This document shows positions 48,396-56,990 of a stretch of DNA of 64,000 nucleotides, one piece after another. The stretch is from positions 62,001 through 126,000 of the forward strand of contig NZ_FPCK01000003.1 of assembly GCF_900116545.1 (NCBI RefSeq), written 5' to 3'. The notes beneath the pieces were generated by a model. It did not search any database. It was not told the origin of the DNA and saw only the letters and a program-made list of their open reading frames with translations. Every line of letters begins with the position of its first letter. Positions within the stretch are counted from its first letter, which is position 1. Source of the DNA: Devosia crocina. GTDB taxonomy: Bacteria > Pseudomonadota > Alphaproteobacteria > Rhizobiales > Devosiaceae. Position numbers and translations under genes: made by a program.

Positions 48396-49685
48396 TTACC
48401 CTTCCCGTTTCACCACTTCCGGGATCAGCCCGCGTGGCGCAAATCTCAGGGCAATGGTGATCACGAGACCAAGCACGAAAACGCGCATCTGTGCCGAACG
48501 GGCTTCGATCTCGGGAATGGCGCCCCAGCCGAAATTGGTCGACCACATGCTCACAAGATCGAACACGGCCTTGCTCAGGGGCTCCGAGATGACCCAGATC
48601 AACCAGATCAGCACAGCGCCGAACAGCGCGCCCCAATTGTTGCCCGCGCCGCCCACGATCACCATGACCCAGATCAGGAATGTGTGGTTGATCGGCTGAT
48701 AGCTCGAAGGATCGAAGATTTGCACGAAGCTGACCAGCATGGCGCCCCCAATGCCCATCAGCACCGAGCCGAACACGAAGATCTCGAGCTGGCGTGAGGT
48801 GACGTTCTTGCCCATGGAGGAAGCGGCGATGTGATTGTCGCGGATCGAGCGCATCATGCGGCCCCAGGGTCCGGCATAGGCGCGCGCGATCAGCCAGAGC
48901 ACGCCCCCCAGCACCACGAGCGCCAGAACCAGGAACCCGGCACGCGCGGCGACCAAGGCCGACAGGTTATCCATGCCGCCCCCGGCAAGGTCCTGCGGCA
49001 GGGGCGTCGGCCAGGGAATGGGCGAGACGGTCAGGGTGCCGCGGGTCAGCCAATCCATGTTCTTGATCAGCGCCCGCAGGATCTCGGAAATACCGATCGT
49101 GGCGATGGCCAGATAATCGGTGCGCAGGCCCAGGCAGATCTTGCCCACGATGAAAGCAATGCCTGCGGCCAGCAATCCACCAAAAGCCCAGCCAAGCACA
49201 GGATGGCCGCCAAGGCCGCCGATCCAGCCGCCACCGGCGCTCGATTCGATATAGGCTGCGGCCGGATCGAGCTGGCTGCGATAAAGCACATAGGCGCCGA
49301 ACCAGGCGATGACGGTCAGAACGGTCTTCCACTTGCCGGTGATGCCGATACGGTCAGCCTTGCGCGCCCCATAGACCAGCAGCGCCCCTCCGGCAAAGGC
49401 AAGCAGCGCCCGTCCGAGCAGGGCCGGACCATCCGAGCCCCAGAACACCGGATTGACCGGCGCGGAAATGAAGGTGACGGCCGCCCCGCCAACCATGAGA
49501 AAGCCCATAATGCCGAAGTTGAACAGCCCGCCATAGCCCCATTGGATATTGAGGCCCAGCGCGATCAGCGCATAGGCGGCAGCTTCCACGAGGCGCGAGG
49601 AGGTAAAGGGAAGGCCCATGACCCAGCCCACAAGCAGGATCAACACGAAAAGGCCGCCGAAAAGCGTGAGGGAACGCTGGATCAT
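48396..49685 (-). CDS. livM: Branched-chain amino-acid ABC permease LivM
   Basis: A 429-residue inner-membrane permease with about ten helices. AYALIALGLNIQWGYGGLFNFGIMGFLMVGGAA near the N-terminus and GRMMRSIRDNHIAASSMGKNV (the EAA-like coupling loop) are LivM hallmarks. It is longer than the E. coli protein's core owing to an insertion around residues 90-170, containing a Gly-rich periplasmic stretch (ESSAGGGWIGGLGGHP). ATG 49685 overlaps the livH stop by 4 bp. It is the last gene of the minus-strand livG-F-H-M operon; the RES/Xre promoter lies just beyond its stop, reading the same way. Confidence 0.9.
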   Translation of the reverse strand: MIQRSLTLFGGLFVLILLVGWVMGLPFTSSRLVEAAAYALIALGLNIQWGYGGLFNFGIMGFLMVGGAAVTFISAPVNPVFWGSDGPALLGRALLAFAGGALLVYGARKADRIGITGKWKTVLTVIAWFGAYVLYRSQLDPAAAYIESSAGGGWIGGLGGHPVLGWAFGGLLAAGIAFIVGKICLGLRTDYLAIATIGISEILRALIKNMDWLTRGTLTVSPIPWPTPLPQDLAGGGMDNLSALVAARAGFLVLALVVLGGVLWLIARAYAGPWGRMMRSIRDNHIAASSMGKNVTSRQLEIFVFGSVLMGIGGAMLVSFVQIFDPSSYQPINHTFLIWVMVIVGGAGNNWGALFGAVLIWLIWVISEPLSKAVFDLVSMWSTNFGWGAIPEIEARSAQMRVFVLGLVITIALRFAPRGLIPEVVKREG

Positions 49686-50686
49686 GACGAGGCTCCCTTG
49701 AAGATGCCGGTGGGACGCACAAGCAGCACGACGACCAGGATCACGAAGGCGACGGTGAGTTTATATTCGGTGGGCACGAGCGCCAGCGTTGCGGGCAGTT
49801 GCATCCACTCGGGCAGGACCGCATTGAGCGGGCGCAGCACCATGGTCCAGTTAAAGACCGCCAGCGATTCCGCAAATCCGATCAGCAGCCCCCCGGCAAT
49901 GGCGCCATAGGCCTGTCCGAGGCCACCGACGATGGCAGCGGCGAAAATGGGAATGATGATGTTGAAGGCGAGGTCGGGCTTGAGCGTCACATCGAGCGCC
50001 AGCATGGTGCCGGCCATGCAGGCCAGCGCCCCGGCCACGATCCAGGTGACGCGCACGACAAGCGCGGTATTGATGCCCGAAACCTGCGCAAGATCGGCAT
50101 TGTCGGCCATAGCGCGCATCGCCTTACCGAGGCGCGACCGCGTCAGGAACAGGTGCAGCGCCAGAACCGAAACAAAGGTCACGACGATCATGAAGACCTG
50201 CGGCTCGGTAATCACCAGCGGGCGGGTGGAGCCGATGGCGCTGAGATCGATGCGGAACACGTCCTTTGGCTCGTTCTGGAAGAAAGAATAGGAGCCGGCT
50301 CCGAAAAACAGGCGGATCAGGCCCTGCACCATCAGCGTCACGCCGATCGAGGCGATCAGCAGCGTCACCGGCTTGGCGCCACGCTTGCGCAGCGGGGCAT
50401 AAAAGCCCTTGTCGATGCCGAGCGCCAGAATGGCAGCGAGCACCATGGCGATGGGCAAGACGACGAAACCGGTGGGAACGGGCGTGACGATGCCCCAGGC
50501 GGCAAAGGCCGAAGCAAGCAGAAAGGCGATAAAGGCGCCGCCTGTCATCAGTTCGGAATGGGCAAAGTGCGCAAAGCGCAGAATGCCGAAAATCAGCGTG
50601 ATGCCGACCGCCCCGAGCGCATAGATGCAGCCCAAAACGAGGCCGGAAATGATCACCTGATTGGTAAAGAAGACGAGTTCGGTCAT
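49682..50686 (-). CDS. livH: Branched-chain amino-acid ABC permease LivH
   Basis: A 334-residue permease with about eight helices. GCIYALGAVGITLIFGILRFAHFAHSELMTGGAF and the coupling loop RSRLGKAMRAMADNADLAQVSGIN are typical of LivH; VGGLGQAYGAIAGGLLIGFAESL is a conserved C-terminal signature. It pairs with LivM to form the channel. ATG 50686 is the start and the stop overlaps livM by 4 bp. It is separated from livF by 145 bp with no clear feature, so there may be an internal promoter, or read-through. Confidence 0.92.
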   Translation of the reverse strand: MTELVFFTNQVIISGLVLGCIYALGAVGITLIFGILRFAHFAHSELMTGGAFIAFLLASAFAAWGIVTPVPTGFVVLPIAMVLAAILALGIDKGFYAPLRKRGAKPVTLLIASIGVTLMVQGLIRLFFGAGSYSFFQNEPKDVFRIDLSAIGSTRPLVITEPQVFMIVVTFVSVLALHLFLTRSRLGKAMRAMADNADLAQVSGINTALVVRVTWIVAGALACMAGTMLALDVTLKPDLAFNIIIPIFAAAIVGGLGQAYGAIAGGLLIGFAESLAVFNWTMVLRPLNAVLPEWMQLPATLALVPTEYKLTVAFVILVVVLLVRPTGIFKGASS

Positions 50687-50831
50687 GCAGGGACCTCAAC
50701 TAGGCTCGGCGCAGCCACCAGCCACCAACGCGTTCCCGCAAAAGGGGGAAAAGCGGGGCCGATCGAGCCAGGCGAAAGACGATATCGGATAGTGCGGGAG
50801 CGGACGCGCGCCGCAAGGCAAACGGACATGG

Positions 50832-51536
50832 TCAACCCCCAAGGAAACTTTTGGCGACTTCGGGATCGGCGATCAGCTCAGGGCCGGTGCCGGTAAAGCG
50901 GTTCTGCCCGCCTGCGAGCACAAAGCCCTTGCTGGCAAAGGCCAGCGCCTGGCGGGCGTTCTGCTCGACCATGAGGATCCCGACGCCTTCCTTGTTGACG
51001 CGCTGGATGGTCTCGAAAATTTCGATCACGTAACGCGGCGAAAGGCCGGCCGAGGGCTCATCGAGCATCAACAGGCTCGGCTTGCTCATCAGGGCCCGGC
51101 CCATGGCCACCATCTGGCGCTGGCCGCCCGACAGTTCTCCCGCTGGCTGCCGGCGTTTTTCGGCCAAAACCGGAAACATCCCATAAACCCATTGCATGGT
51201 CCGGGAAAAATCGTCGCGGCGGGTGAAGGCACCCATCTCCAGATTTTCCTCGACGCTCATCGAGGTGAAGACGTTCTTTTCCTGCGGCACGAAGGAAAGG
51301 CCCTTGGGCACGAGCTTGTCGGGCAGGGAATTGGCGATGTTCTCGCCCCCGAAATCGATCGTGCCACCGGTGACCTTAAGGAGGCCGAAAATGGCCTTGA
51401 GCGTCGTCGACTTGCCGGCCCCGTTGGGCCCGACGATGACGCCGATATCGCTCTTCTCGATCGCAATATTGACGCCATTGAGGATCGGCGCGCCGCCATA
51501 TCCGCCCACGACGTGTTTGAGTTCGATCAGAGGCAT
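50832..51536 (-). CDS. livF: Branched-chain amino-acid ABC ATP-binding protein LivF
   Basis: A 234-residue ATPase of the Liv importer. Walker A is VGPNGAGKSTTLKAI, the Q-loop is LSFVPQEKNVFTSMSVEENLEMG (with the LivF-type Q), the signature is LSGGQRQMVAMGRA, and Walker B is LLMLDEPSAGLSP; the switch region is MVEQNARQAL, where Gln/Glu replaces the usual His, as normal in LivF. ATG 51536 is preferred over the TTG one codon earlier because GGGGAGA lies about eight bases upstream. It is second in the operon, after livG. Confidence 0.93.
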   Translation of the reverse strand: MPLIELKHVVGGYGGAPILNGVNIAIEKSDIGVIVGPNGAGKSTTLKAIFGLLKVTGGTIDFGGENIANSLPDKLVPKGLSFVPQEKNVFTSMSVEENLEMGAFTRRDDFSRTMQWVYGMFPVLAEKRRQPAGELSGGQRQMVAMGRALMSKPSLLMLDEPSAGLSPRYVIEIFETIQRVNKEGVGILMVEQNARQALAFASKGFVLAGGQNRFTGTGPELIADPEVAKSFLGG

Positions 51537-51540
51537 CAAC

Positions 51541-51585
51541 GGGTCTCCCCAAAAAGTGGGAACCGGTTTTTGGACAATGAGACCC
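51541..51585. repeat. Nested inverted repeat between livG and livF
   Basis: Outer arms GGGTCTC / GAGACCC (51541-51547 / 51579-51585) enclose inner arms CCAAAAA / TTTTTGG (51549-51555 / 51566-51572) around GTGGGAACCGG. The AAAAGTGGGAACCGGTTTT core resembles a repeat common in Hyphomicrobiales genomes. It fills the livG-livF junction. Confidence 0.6.
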
Positions 51586-51589
51586 GCAC

Positions 51590-52372
51590 CTATGCGACCT
51601 CCACCGGCGTGCCGAAATAGGCTTCGACGATTTGCGGATTGGCGCGGATTTCGGCCATGGGGCCCTCGGCGATCTTTTCGCCCTGCGCCATGACGATCAC
51701 GGGATCGCAGAGCCGGCCGATCAGGTCCATGTCGTGCTCGATCACGAAAAAAGTGTAGCCGAGCTCCCGGTTCATGCGCTCGATATTACCGGCAAGATCG
51801 TTGAGCAGGCTCTTGTTCACGCCGGCCGCAACCTCGTCGAGCAGCACCACCTTGGCATCCACCATCATGGTGCGGCCAAGTTCGAGCAGCTTCTTCTGCC
51901 CGCCCGACAGGTTTCCAGCCAGCTCATTGCGGACATGACCGAGCTTGAGGAAGTCGATCACATCGAGCGCCTTCTTGCGAACCTCGGTTTCCCGGCTCTT
52001 GACGAGCCCGGGCCGGAACCAGGTCGACACCAGATGCTCGCCCGGCTGGTCGCCCGGCACCATCATCAGGTTTTCGAGCGCCGTCATCTGCGAAAATTCA
52101 TGCGCGATCTGAAAGGTGCGCAGCATGCCGATGCGAAAAAGCTGGTATGGCTTCATACCAGTGACATCAGCCCCGTCGAAGATCACCTGGCCGCTATCGG
52201 GCACGATATTGCCCGCAACCATGTTGAAGAGGGTCGATTTACCGGCCCCGTTGGGCCCGATCAGTCCTGTGATCGATCCACGCTTGACCGATAGCGAGCA
52301 ATTGTTGACGGCCAGAAGGCCGCCAAAGCGTTTTGTGACGCTGCGAACGTCAATCACCAAATCGGTGGTCAA
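51590..52372 (-). CDS. livG: Branched-chain amino-acid ABC ATP-binding protein LivG
   Basis: The first gene of the liv operon, about 260 residues. Walker A is IGPNGAGKSTLFNMV, the long LivG insertion contains MLRTFQIAHEFSQMTALENLMM, the signature is LSGGQKKLLELGRT, and Walker B is VVLLDEVAAGVNKSLL (LivG-type) with the switch His in VIEHDMDLIG. TTG 52372 (L-T-T-D-L-V-I-D-V) gives the usual length; GTG 52441 upstream is in frame but adds 23 unrelated residues. The ribosome binding site (GGGGCGG) is weak, so the start is only moderately sure. The promoter should lie in the 165-bp gap before mgsA's 3' end; none was singled out. Confidence 0.92.
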   Translation of the reverse strand: MTTDLVIDVRSVTKRFGGLLAVNNCSLSVKRGSITGLIGPNGAGKSTLFNMVAGNIVPDSGQVIFDGADVTGMKPYQLFRIGMLRTFQIAHEFSQMTALENLMMVPGDQPGEHLVSTWFRPGLVKSRETEVRKKALDVIDFLKLGHVRNELAGNLSGGQKKLLELGRTMMVDAKVVLLDEVAAGVNKSLLNDLAGNIERMNRELGYTFFVIEHDMDLIGRLCDPVIVMAQGEKIAEGPMAEIRANPQIVEAYFGTPVEVA

Positions 52373-52537
52373 TGAGCCGCCCCGAATTCCTGAAACGATG
52401 CCACCCGGTTGAATCCGGGCAAATTTGGGGCATCTGCTCACAACAGGACGGGCCGGTCAACGCGTGCAGCGCGCCAATGCGGACAAATATCCGCCAGCGG
52501 CGCCCTTTTTCCTCAGAACGGTTTAGGGAAAATCCGT

Positions 52538-52906
52538 TCAGTTGGCGAGATGAGCCAGAACCGCGTCGGCGGTCGAGCGATTGTTTGCCAGCGGCACGTC
52601 ATAGAGGGTTGCGAGCCGCGTCAGCGCCTTGACGTCGACATCGTGCGGCTGGGCCGACATGGGATCGATGAAAAAGATCAGCATGTCGAGCCGCCCTTCG
52701 CAGATCATGGCGCCCAATTGCTGATCCCCGCCAAGCGGACCGCTTTTCAAAAGCGCGATCTCGAGACCCGTGGCCGCCTTGACCCGGCTGCCGGTCGTGC
52801 CCGTGCCCCACAGCTGATGCCGGGCCAATTTGGCCCGGTGCCGCTCGGCCCAGGCACACATGTCGTCTTTCTTGTCGTCATGGGCCACAAGACCGATCCG
52901 CGCCAT
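52538..52906 (-). CDS. mgsA: Methylglyoxal synthase
   Basis: A 122-residue enzyme that converts dihydroxyacetone phosphate to methylglyoxal and phosphate, a glycolytic bypass under phosphate limitation. It begins MARIGLVAHDDKKDDMCAWA (with the His-Asp pair of the active site), then LWGTGTTGSRVKAATGL, KSGPLGGDQQLGAMI (GPxGGD, phosphate loop) and FFIDPMSAQPHDVDVKAL (with the FFxDPMxxxPHxxD motif): all MgsA hallmarks. ATG 52906 has GGGAAG upstream. It follows the globin chemoreceptor by 65 bp on the same strand. GloB (26355) would remove the product. Confidence 0.95.
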   Translation of the reverse strand: MARIGLVAHDDKKDDMCAWAERHRAKLARHQLWGTGTTGSRVKAATGLEIALLKSGPLGGDQQLGAMICEGRLDMLIFFIDPMSAQPHDVDVKALTRLATLYDVPLANNRSTADAVLAHLAN

Positions 52907-52971
52907 GCTACACTTCCCTAATCCGGCATCAAGCGTCTGCGTTGGGGGCGCAAGGGCGCCCTGATCCTTGC

Positions 52972-54564
52972 TCAGAACGCTTCCCAATCCGCGGCGAGGG
53001 CGGTGTTGCCGACGACCCGCGGGGCAGCCGCGCGTTTAGGCCGTGCCTCAAGGCGCGGCGCCTCGACCGAACCGGACACCTGGAACACATCGACAATGCC
53101 GTCGAGTTCGCTGGCCTGGGCTTCGGTCTGCTCGATCGCGGCATTGGTTTGTTCGACAAGCGCGGCATTGTGCTGGGTCATCTCGTCCATCTGGCGGACG
53201 GCGATGGTCACTTCCTCGAGCGCCGATGACTGGTCGCGATTGGCCTGGGCGATGGTGTCGATCAGCGCCGCGCTTTCCTGCGTGCCGGCGAGAATATCGT
53301 GCAGCACTTCGGCCGCGCGCGCCACGAGCTGGGTGCCGCTGCGCACTTCGGCGGCGCTGGTTTCGATCAGCGCCTTGACCTCGGAGGAGGCATTGGCCGC
53401 CGACTGGGCAAGCCGCCGCACTTCGACCGCTACGACGGCAAAGCCCTTGCCCGCTTCTCCTGCCCGCGCCGCTTCCACCGATGCATTGAGCGCCAGGAGA
53501 TTGGTCTGGAAGGCGATGTCGTCGATCATGCCGATGATGTTGGAGATCTTGGCCGACGAGGTTTCGATGGCGGCCATCGCGCCATTGGCCGCTGTGATCG
53601 CCTGACCGCCGGAGGTCGCGCTTTCCGCCACGCTGCGCGCCTTGTCGCTCGCCGTTGCGGCGCGCCGGGCGTTTTCCACGACAGCGGTTGAAAGCTGCTC
53701 GATGGCCGCAGTGGTTTCTTCGATCGTGGCGGCCTGGCGCGTCGTGCGATCGGCAAGATCGTTGGCGCCCGAGAGGATTTCACCCGTCGCTGTCTTGAGC
53801 GAGCGCGAGGTCTGCTGCAGCTGCAACACGATAGTGCTGAGCCGTTCGGCGACGCCATTGGTGTCGTGCTTGATCTGGTCGAATTCGGGATCGAGCGCTT
53901 CGGTCACGCGCGTGGTCAAATCGCCCCGTGCCACATCCTGGAGCACCGCGCCGGTAGCGGAAACAGCGGCGCGGATCTTGTCGCGTGCAGCAGCTTCGGA
54001 ATCCTGGGCGTCCTGGGTGAGCTTGCCGAAATAGGCGGAAACCCCGATATCGATATCGAGCATGATGGCCTTGAGCACCGATACCAGCGCCGCGCTCATG
54101 GCGGCGACATCCTGCATCACCGCGGCGGGATCAGGCGGCACGCTGCGGCCGAACCGGCCCTTTTTCGGCGCAAGCGCCTCGCTCATATAGTCGGTAATGA
54201 TGCCGGTCACGAGCGTCTCGACGATCAGGCTATAGCCCCCGATATGCCAGCGCGGCTCGAGGCCGATCTTGGCATGCATCAACCCCACGCGGCTGCTCGC
54301 CTCGTAATAGCTGCTGTCGAGATTGCCCGAGGCGATCGCTTGCCAGTGGCCCACCTGCTTGCCCTGGGCGCGATCCATCTGCTTCTTGCCATCGAAAAAG
54401 CGCGCCACGGCCGGAACGGTGGCGACATGGGCATAGAAGCGGTCAAGCGCCGGGCCGAGGTGCCTGTCGATATGGGGGCGGATGCGGGCGAGACGCTCCA
54501 GCGCCTCGGCGTCGAGCTGGACGAAATCGAGCCGCGATTGCAGCTGGGCGTGGGAGCTGGGCAT
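52972..54564 (-). CDS. Globin-coupled chemoreceptor (HemAT-like)
   Basis: A 530-residue soluble chemoreceptor. Residues 1-170 form a protoglobin-type sensor: [30 protein letters not shown] at the start and the proximal His in [20 protein letters not shown], which suggests haem binding and O2 sensing. Then comes a HAMP-like linker and the MCP signalling domain with the hairpin tip [30 protein letters not shown]. There are no membrane helices. The C-terminus ends ADWEAF, a W-x-x-F pentapeptide used for CheR tethering. ATG 54564 has AAGG about seven bases upstream, better than the TTG two codons earlier. An FNR-type box lies 64 bp upstream. Confidence 0.92.
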   Translation of the reverse strand: MPSSHAQLQSRLDFVQLDAEALERLARIRPHIDRHLGPALDRFYAHVATVPAVARFFDGKKQMDRAQGKQVGHWQAIASGNLDSSYYEASSRVGLMHAKIGLEPRWHIGGYSLIVETLVTGIITDYMSEALAPKKGRFGRSVPPDPAAVMQDVAAMSAALVSVLKAIMLDIDIGVSAYFGKLTQDAQDSEAAARDKIRAAVSATGAVLQDVARGDLTTRVTEALDPEFDQIKHDTNGVAERLSTIVLQLQQTSRSLKTATGEILSGANDLADRTTRQAATIEETTAAIEQLSTAVVENARRAATASDKARSVAESATSGGQAITAANGAMAAIETSSAKISNIIGMIDDIAFQTNLLALNASVEAARAGEAGKGFAVVAVEVRRLAQSAANASSEVKALIETSAAEVRSGTQLVARAAEVLHDILAGTQESAALIDTIAQANRDQSSALEEVTIAVRQMDEMTQHNAALVEQTNAAIEQTEAQASELDGIVDVFQVSGSVEAPRLEARPKRAAAPRVVGNTALAADWEAF

Positions 54565-54627
54565 GGTCAAGCCTTGAAAATTGGCGCCGGCGTCTGGTCA
54601 GAGTGATCCGCGGGCAAGTCCCAAGTC

Positions 54628-54641
54628 TTGATCTGGATCAA
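54628..54641 (-). promoter_or_regulatory. FNR/FixK-type box TTGAT-CTGG-ATCAA
   Basis: A perfect match to the FNR-family consensus TTGAT-N4-ATCAA, located between the double-PAS and globin chemoreceptor genes and centred 70 bp upstream of the globin receptor start (minus strand). No convincing -10 was seen at the standard distance. Confidence 0.6.
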
Positions 54642-54688
54642 CGTCCCGCCAGCATGGAACCTTTTGGTAAATTTGGGGTTTAAGAAGG

Positions 54689-56386
54689 TTATGCTGCGTC
54701 TCGGCGGTGCGAAAGCGGCTCTATCCTGCGGAACACATCGACGATATCGTCGAGCTTGGCGGCCTGGGCTTCGGTCTGCTCGATGGCGGCATTGGTTTGT
54801 TCGACGAGCGCGGCATTGTGCTGGGTCATCTCGTCCATCTGCCGGATCGCGCCGGCGATTTCGTCGAGCGCGCCCGACTGCTCGCGGCTGGCTCGGGCCA
54901 TGGCATCGATCAAGCCGAAACTGTCCTGGGCTCCGTGCAGGATTTCGTCGAGCTTGCGCGCAGCAAGTTCCACCAGTTGTGCGCCGGTCCGCACCTCCCC
55001 GGCACTGGTTTCGATCAGCGCCTTGACATCGGCCGAAGCCTGAGCCGCCGACTGGGCAAGCCGCCGCACCTCGACCGCCACCACCGCAAAGCCCTTGCCG
55101 GCATCGCCTGCCCGCGCCGCCTCGACCGAAGCGTTGAGCGCCAGAAGGTTGGTTTGAAATGCAATATCGTCGATCAGCCCGATGATATTGGAGATCTTGC
55201 CAGAAGAGGCTTCGATCGCCGTCATGGCTCTCGTGGCTTGTCCCATCACCTTGCCGCCTTCGGTGGCGTCTTCGGCCAGAACCCGCGCCTTGTCGCTGGC
55301 GGAACTGGCGCGCCGGGCATTCTCACCCACGGTCGAGGCCAGTTGCTCCACCGCCGCCGAGGTTTCCTCGATGGTCGCAGCCTGGCGCGTCGTGCGCTCG
55401 GAAAGATCGTTGGCGCCAGCAAGGATTTCCCCCGTGGCGGTGCGCAGTGACGTGGACGCGGTGCGCAAGCCCCCAACAATGGTTTCGAGCTGGCCCAGCG
55501 ACTGGTTGAAGGCCTGCCGCAAGCCCTCGTACTGGCCGGAAAAGCGCGCATCGATACGGCCACCGAGATCGCCATTGGCCATGCGCGCCAGGCTCTCGGT
55601 CAAAAGCGCGATGATCCCTTCGGCTCGTTTGCGCTCGGAGATGTCATTGGCGAACTTGACCACCTTGGTCACCCGGCCCGACGCATCGAAGATGGGATTG
55701 TATGAGGCCTGGATCCAGATTTCCTTGCCGCCCTTGCCAAAGCGCTGGAACTCGGCCGCGACGAACTCGCCTGCGCGCAGCCTTTGCCAGAACTGCTTGT
55801 AGTCCGCGCTCGCCGCATAGCCGGGTTCGCAGAACATGGCATGGTGCCGCCCCACGATCTCTTCGAAGCTATAGCCGACGGTATCCAGAAAATTCTCGTT
55901 GGCTTCGATCACCTTGCCTTCGAGATCGAAGGCGATCACGGCCTGGACGCGGGAAATCGCCGCGATCTGGGCGGCGTGATCCGCCGCCATCTGCTTTTGC
56001 CGGGTGATGTCGGTGGCGAATTTGATGATCTTGAACGGCTTCCCATCCCGTCCCAGCACCGGATTATAGCTGGCCTGGATCCACACTTCCCGCCCGCCCT
56101 TGGCAAAGCGCCGGTACGCCGCGGACTGGAAATGCCCCTTGGCGAGTTCAGCCCAAAAAGTCTTGTATTCAGCGCTTGCGACCAGATCCTGATCGCAGAA
56201 CATCGAATGGTGCCGGCCCACGATTTCGGCGCGCTCGTAATCCATGGCCGCCAGGAAATTCTCGTTGGCCTCAAGAATTGTACCATCGAGCGCAAATTCG
56301 ATCACGGCCTGGCTGCGCGACATCGCCGCGCATTTGGCTTCGAGATCGCGCTTCGAAGACCCCTGCAGAAATCTCGGAGACCACAT
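54689..56386 (-). CDS. Double-PAS cytoplasmic chemoreceptor
   Basis: A 565-residue soluble chemoreceptor. Two PAS domains with PAC-like ends lie at about residues 20-135 ([25 protein letters not shown] ... [20 protein letters not shown]) and 145-260 ([25 protein letters not shown] ... [20 protein letters not shown]); they are clear duplicates. The style resembles FAD- or haem-binding Aer-type sensors, but the cofactor is unknown. A HAMP-like [21 protein letters not shown] and an MCP domain with [30 protein letters not shown] follow. It ends RRDAA with no CheR pentapeptide, unlike its three neighbours. ATG 56386 has GAGG six bases upstream. Confidence 0.92.
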   Translation of the reverse strand: MWSPRFLQGSSKRDLEAKCAAMSRSQAVIEFALDGTILEANENFLAAMDYERAEIVGRHHSMFCDQDLVASAEYKTFWAELAKGHFQSAAYRRFAKGGREVWIQASYNPVLGRDGKPFKIIKFATDITRQKQMAADHAAQIAAISRVQAVIAFDLEGKVIEANENFLDTVGYSFEEIVGRHHAMFCEPGYAASADYKQFWQRLRAGEFVAAEFQRFGKGGKEIWIQASYNPIFDASGRVTKVVKFANDISERKRAEGIIALLTESLARMANGDLGGRIDARFSGQYEGLRQAFNQSLGQLETIVGGLRTASTSLRTATGEILAGANDLSERTTRQAATIEETSAAVEQLASTVGENARRASSASDKARVLAEDATEGGKVMGQATRAMTAIEASSGKISNIIGLIDDIAFQTNLLALNASVEAARAGDAGKGFAVVAVEVRRLAQSAAQASADVKALIETSAGEVRTGAQLVELAARKLDEILHGAQDSFGLIDAMARASREQSGALDEIAGAIRQMDEMTQHNAALVEQTNAAIEQTEAQAAKLDDIVDVFRRIEPLSHRRDAA

Positions 56387-56614
56387 GCTCTGCCTCACTT
56401 GTGGGGCAACGCCCCTTGTGCCCCTCACGATCAAGGTTGTGGCCAAGTCGTTAATAGACTACTAATTTTCAGCTGTAGACTATACTTAATCAGCCAGCAG
56501 CAGTTATCGACGGGACACTAGATGAGCAATATGCAACACTATTCAGCAGATGCTACGCACTTATTCTGACTTCCGCAGTAAGAGTGCTTTCTGCATCGAA
56601 CCAATAGTGTTGCA

Positions 56615-56741
56615 GTGCCTTTTGAAGGCACCTTGTCCCAGGTCGCGAAAGGGGTACCGAGAGGTGCCCCTTTCACACTGCGCACCGTTGCTGCCACACG
56701 ATAGGACACGAACAAGCGCGCTCCGGGACGAAAGGAGTCCC
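56615..56741. ncRNA. Candidate structured RNA with three hairpins
   Basis: Hairpin 1 is GTGCCTT / AAGGCAC (56615-56621 / 56625-56631). Hairpin 2 is a 12-bp stem GAAAGGGGTACC / GGTGCCCCTTTC with one G-T pair and a GAGA loop (56647-56658 / 56663-56674). Hairpin 3 is GGGAC / GTCCC (56725-56729 / 56737-56741). The strand is undecided. No promoter was identified. Confidence 0.3.
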
Positions 56742-56930
56742 AGATCGTTTTACCCACGAATGTGCTGGTGACCGACGCATGGCTCAGCACCCCAAGGGCA
56801 AAGCAGCAGGCGTTGTGATGCCAGAGGCACTCACCCGAGCCAGATTGTCGGCCCCAACCTGCAATGTTCCTGCGTCATTGGTTCCATGCCACAACCTAGG
56901 TTAAGGCGCAGTAAACCTGTGCGTAACACA

Positions 56931-56964
56931 GACCGAAAACAAAAACGGCGCCCAGTGGGCGCCG
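56931..56964 (-). terminator. Terminator after the Cache chemoreceptor gene
   Basis: On the minus strand an 8-bp stem CGGCGCCC / GGGCGCCG (56964-56957 / 56953-56946) with a 3-nt loop is followed by TTTTTGTTTTC. It starts 26 bases after the stop at 56991. Confidence 0.88.
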
Positions 56965-56990
56965 CTTTCATGCATCGCTGCGTCAAGGGC

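Larger units (their letters stand above)
56387..56990. other. 604-bp gap between two chemoreceptor genes, AT-richer, no convincing gene
   Basis: From about 56450 to 56930 the base composition is visibly more AT-rich than the flanks. A minus-strand frame from 56790 to 56539 (83 codons, GTG start) and a plus-strand one from 56550 to 56771 are open, but neither resembles a known family and neither has a clear ribosome binding site. The segment contains three hairpins (listed separately) and a CtrA-like near-match TTAA-N7-TAAAC at 56901-56916. It may hold a non-coding RNA or a decayed gene. Confidence 0.5.

Noticed and set aside
56539..56790. 83-codon minus-strand open frame in the chemoreceptor gap
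   Set aside because: GTG start without a ribosome binding site, no recognised family, and it spans three hairpins; left as part of the gap description.
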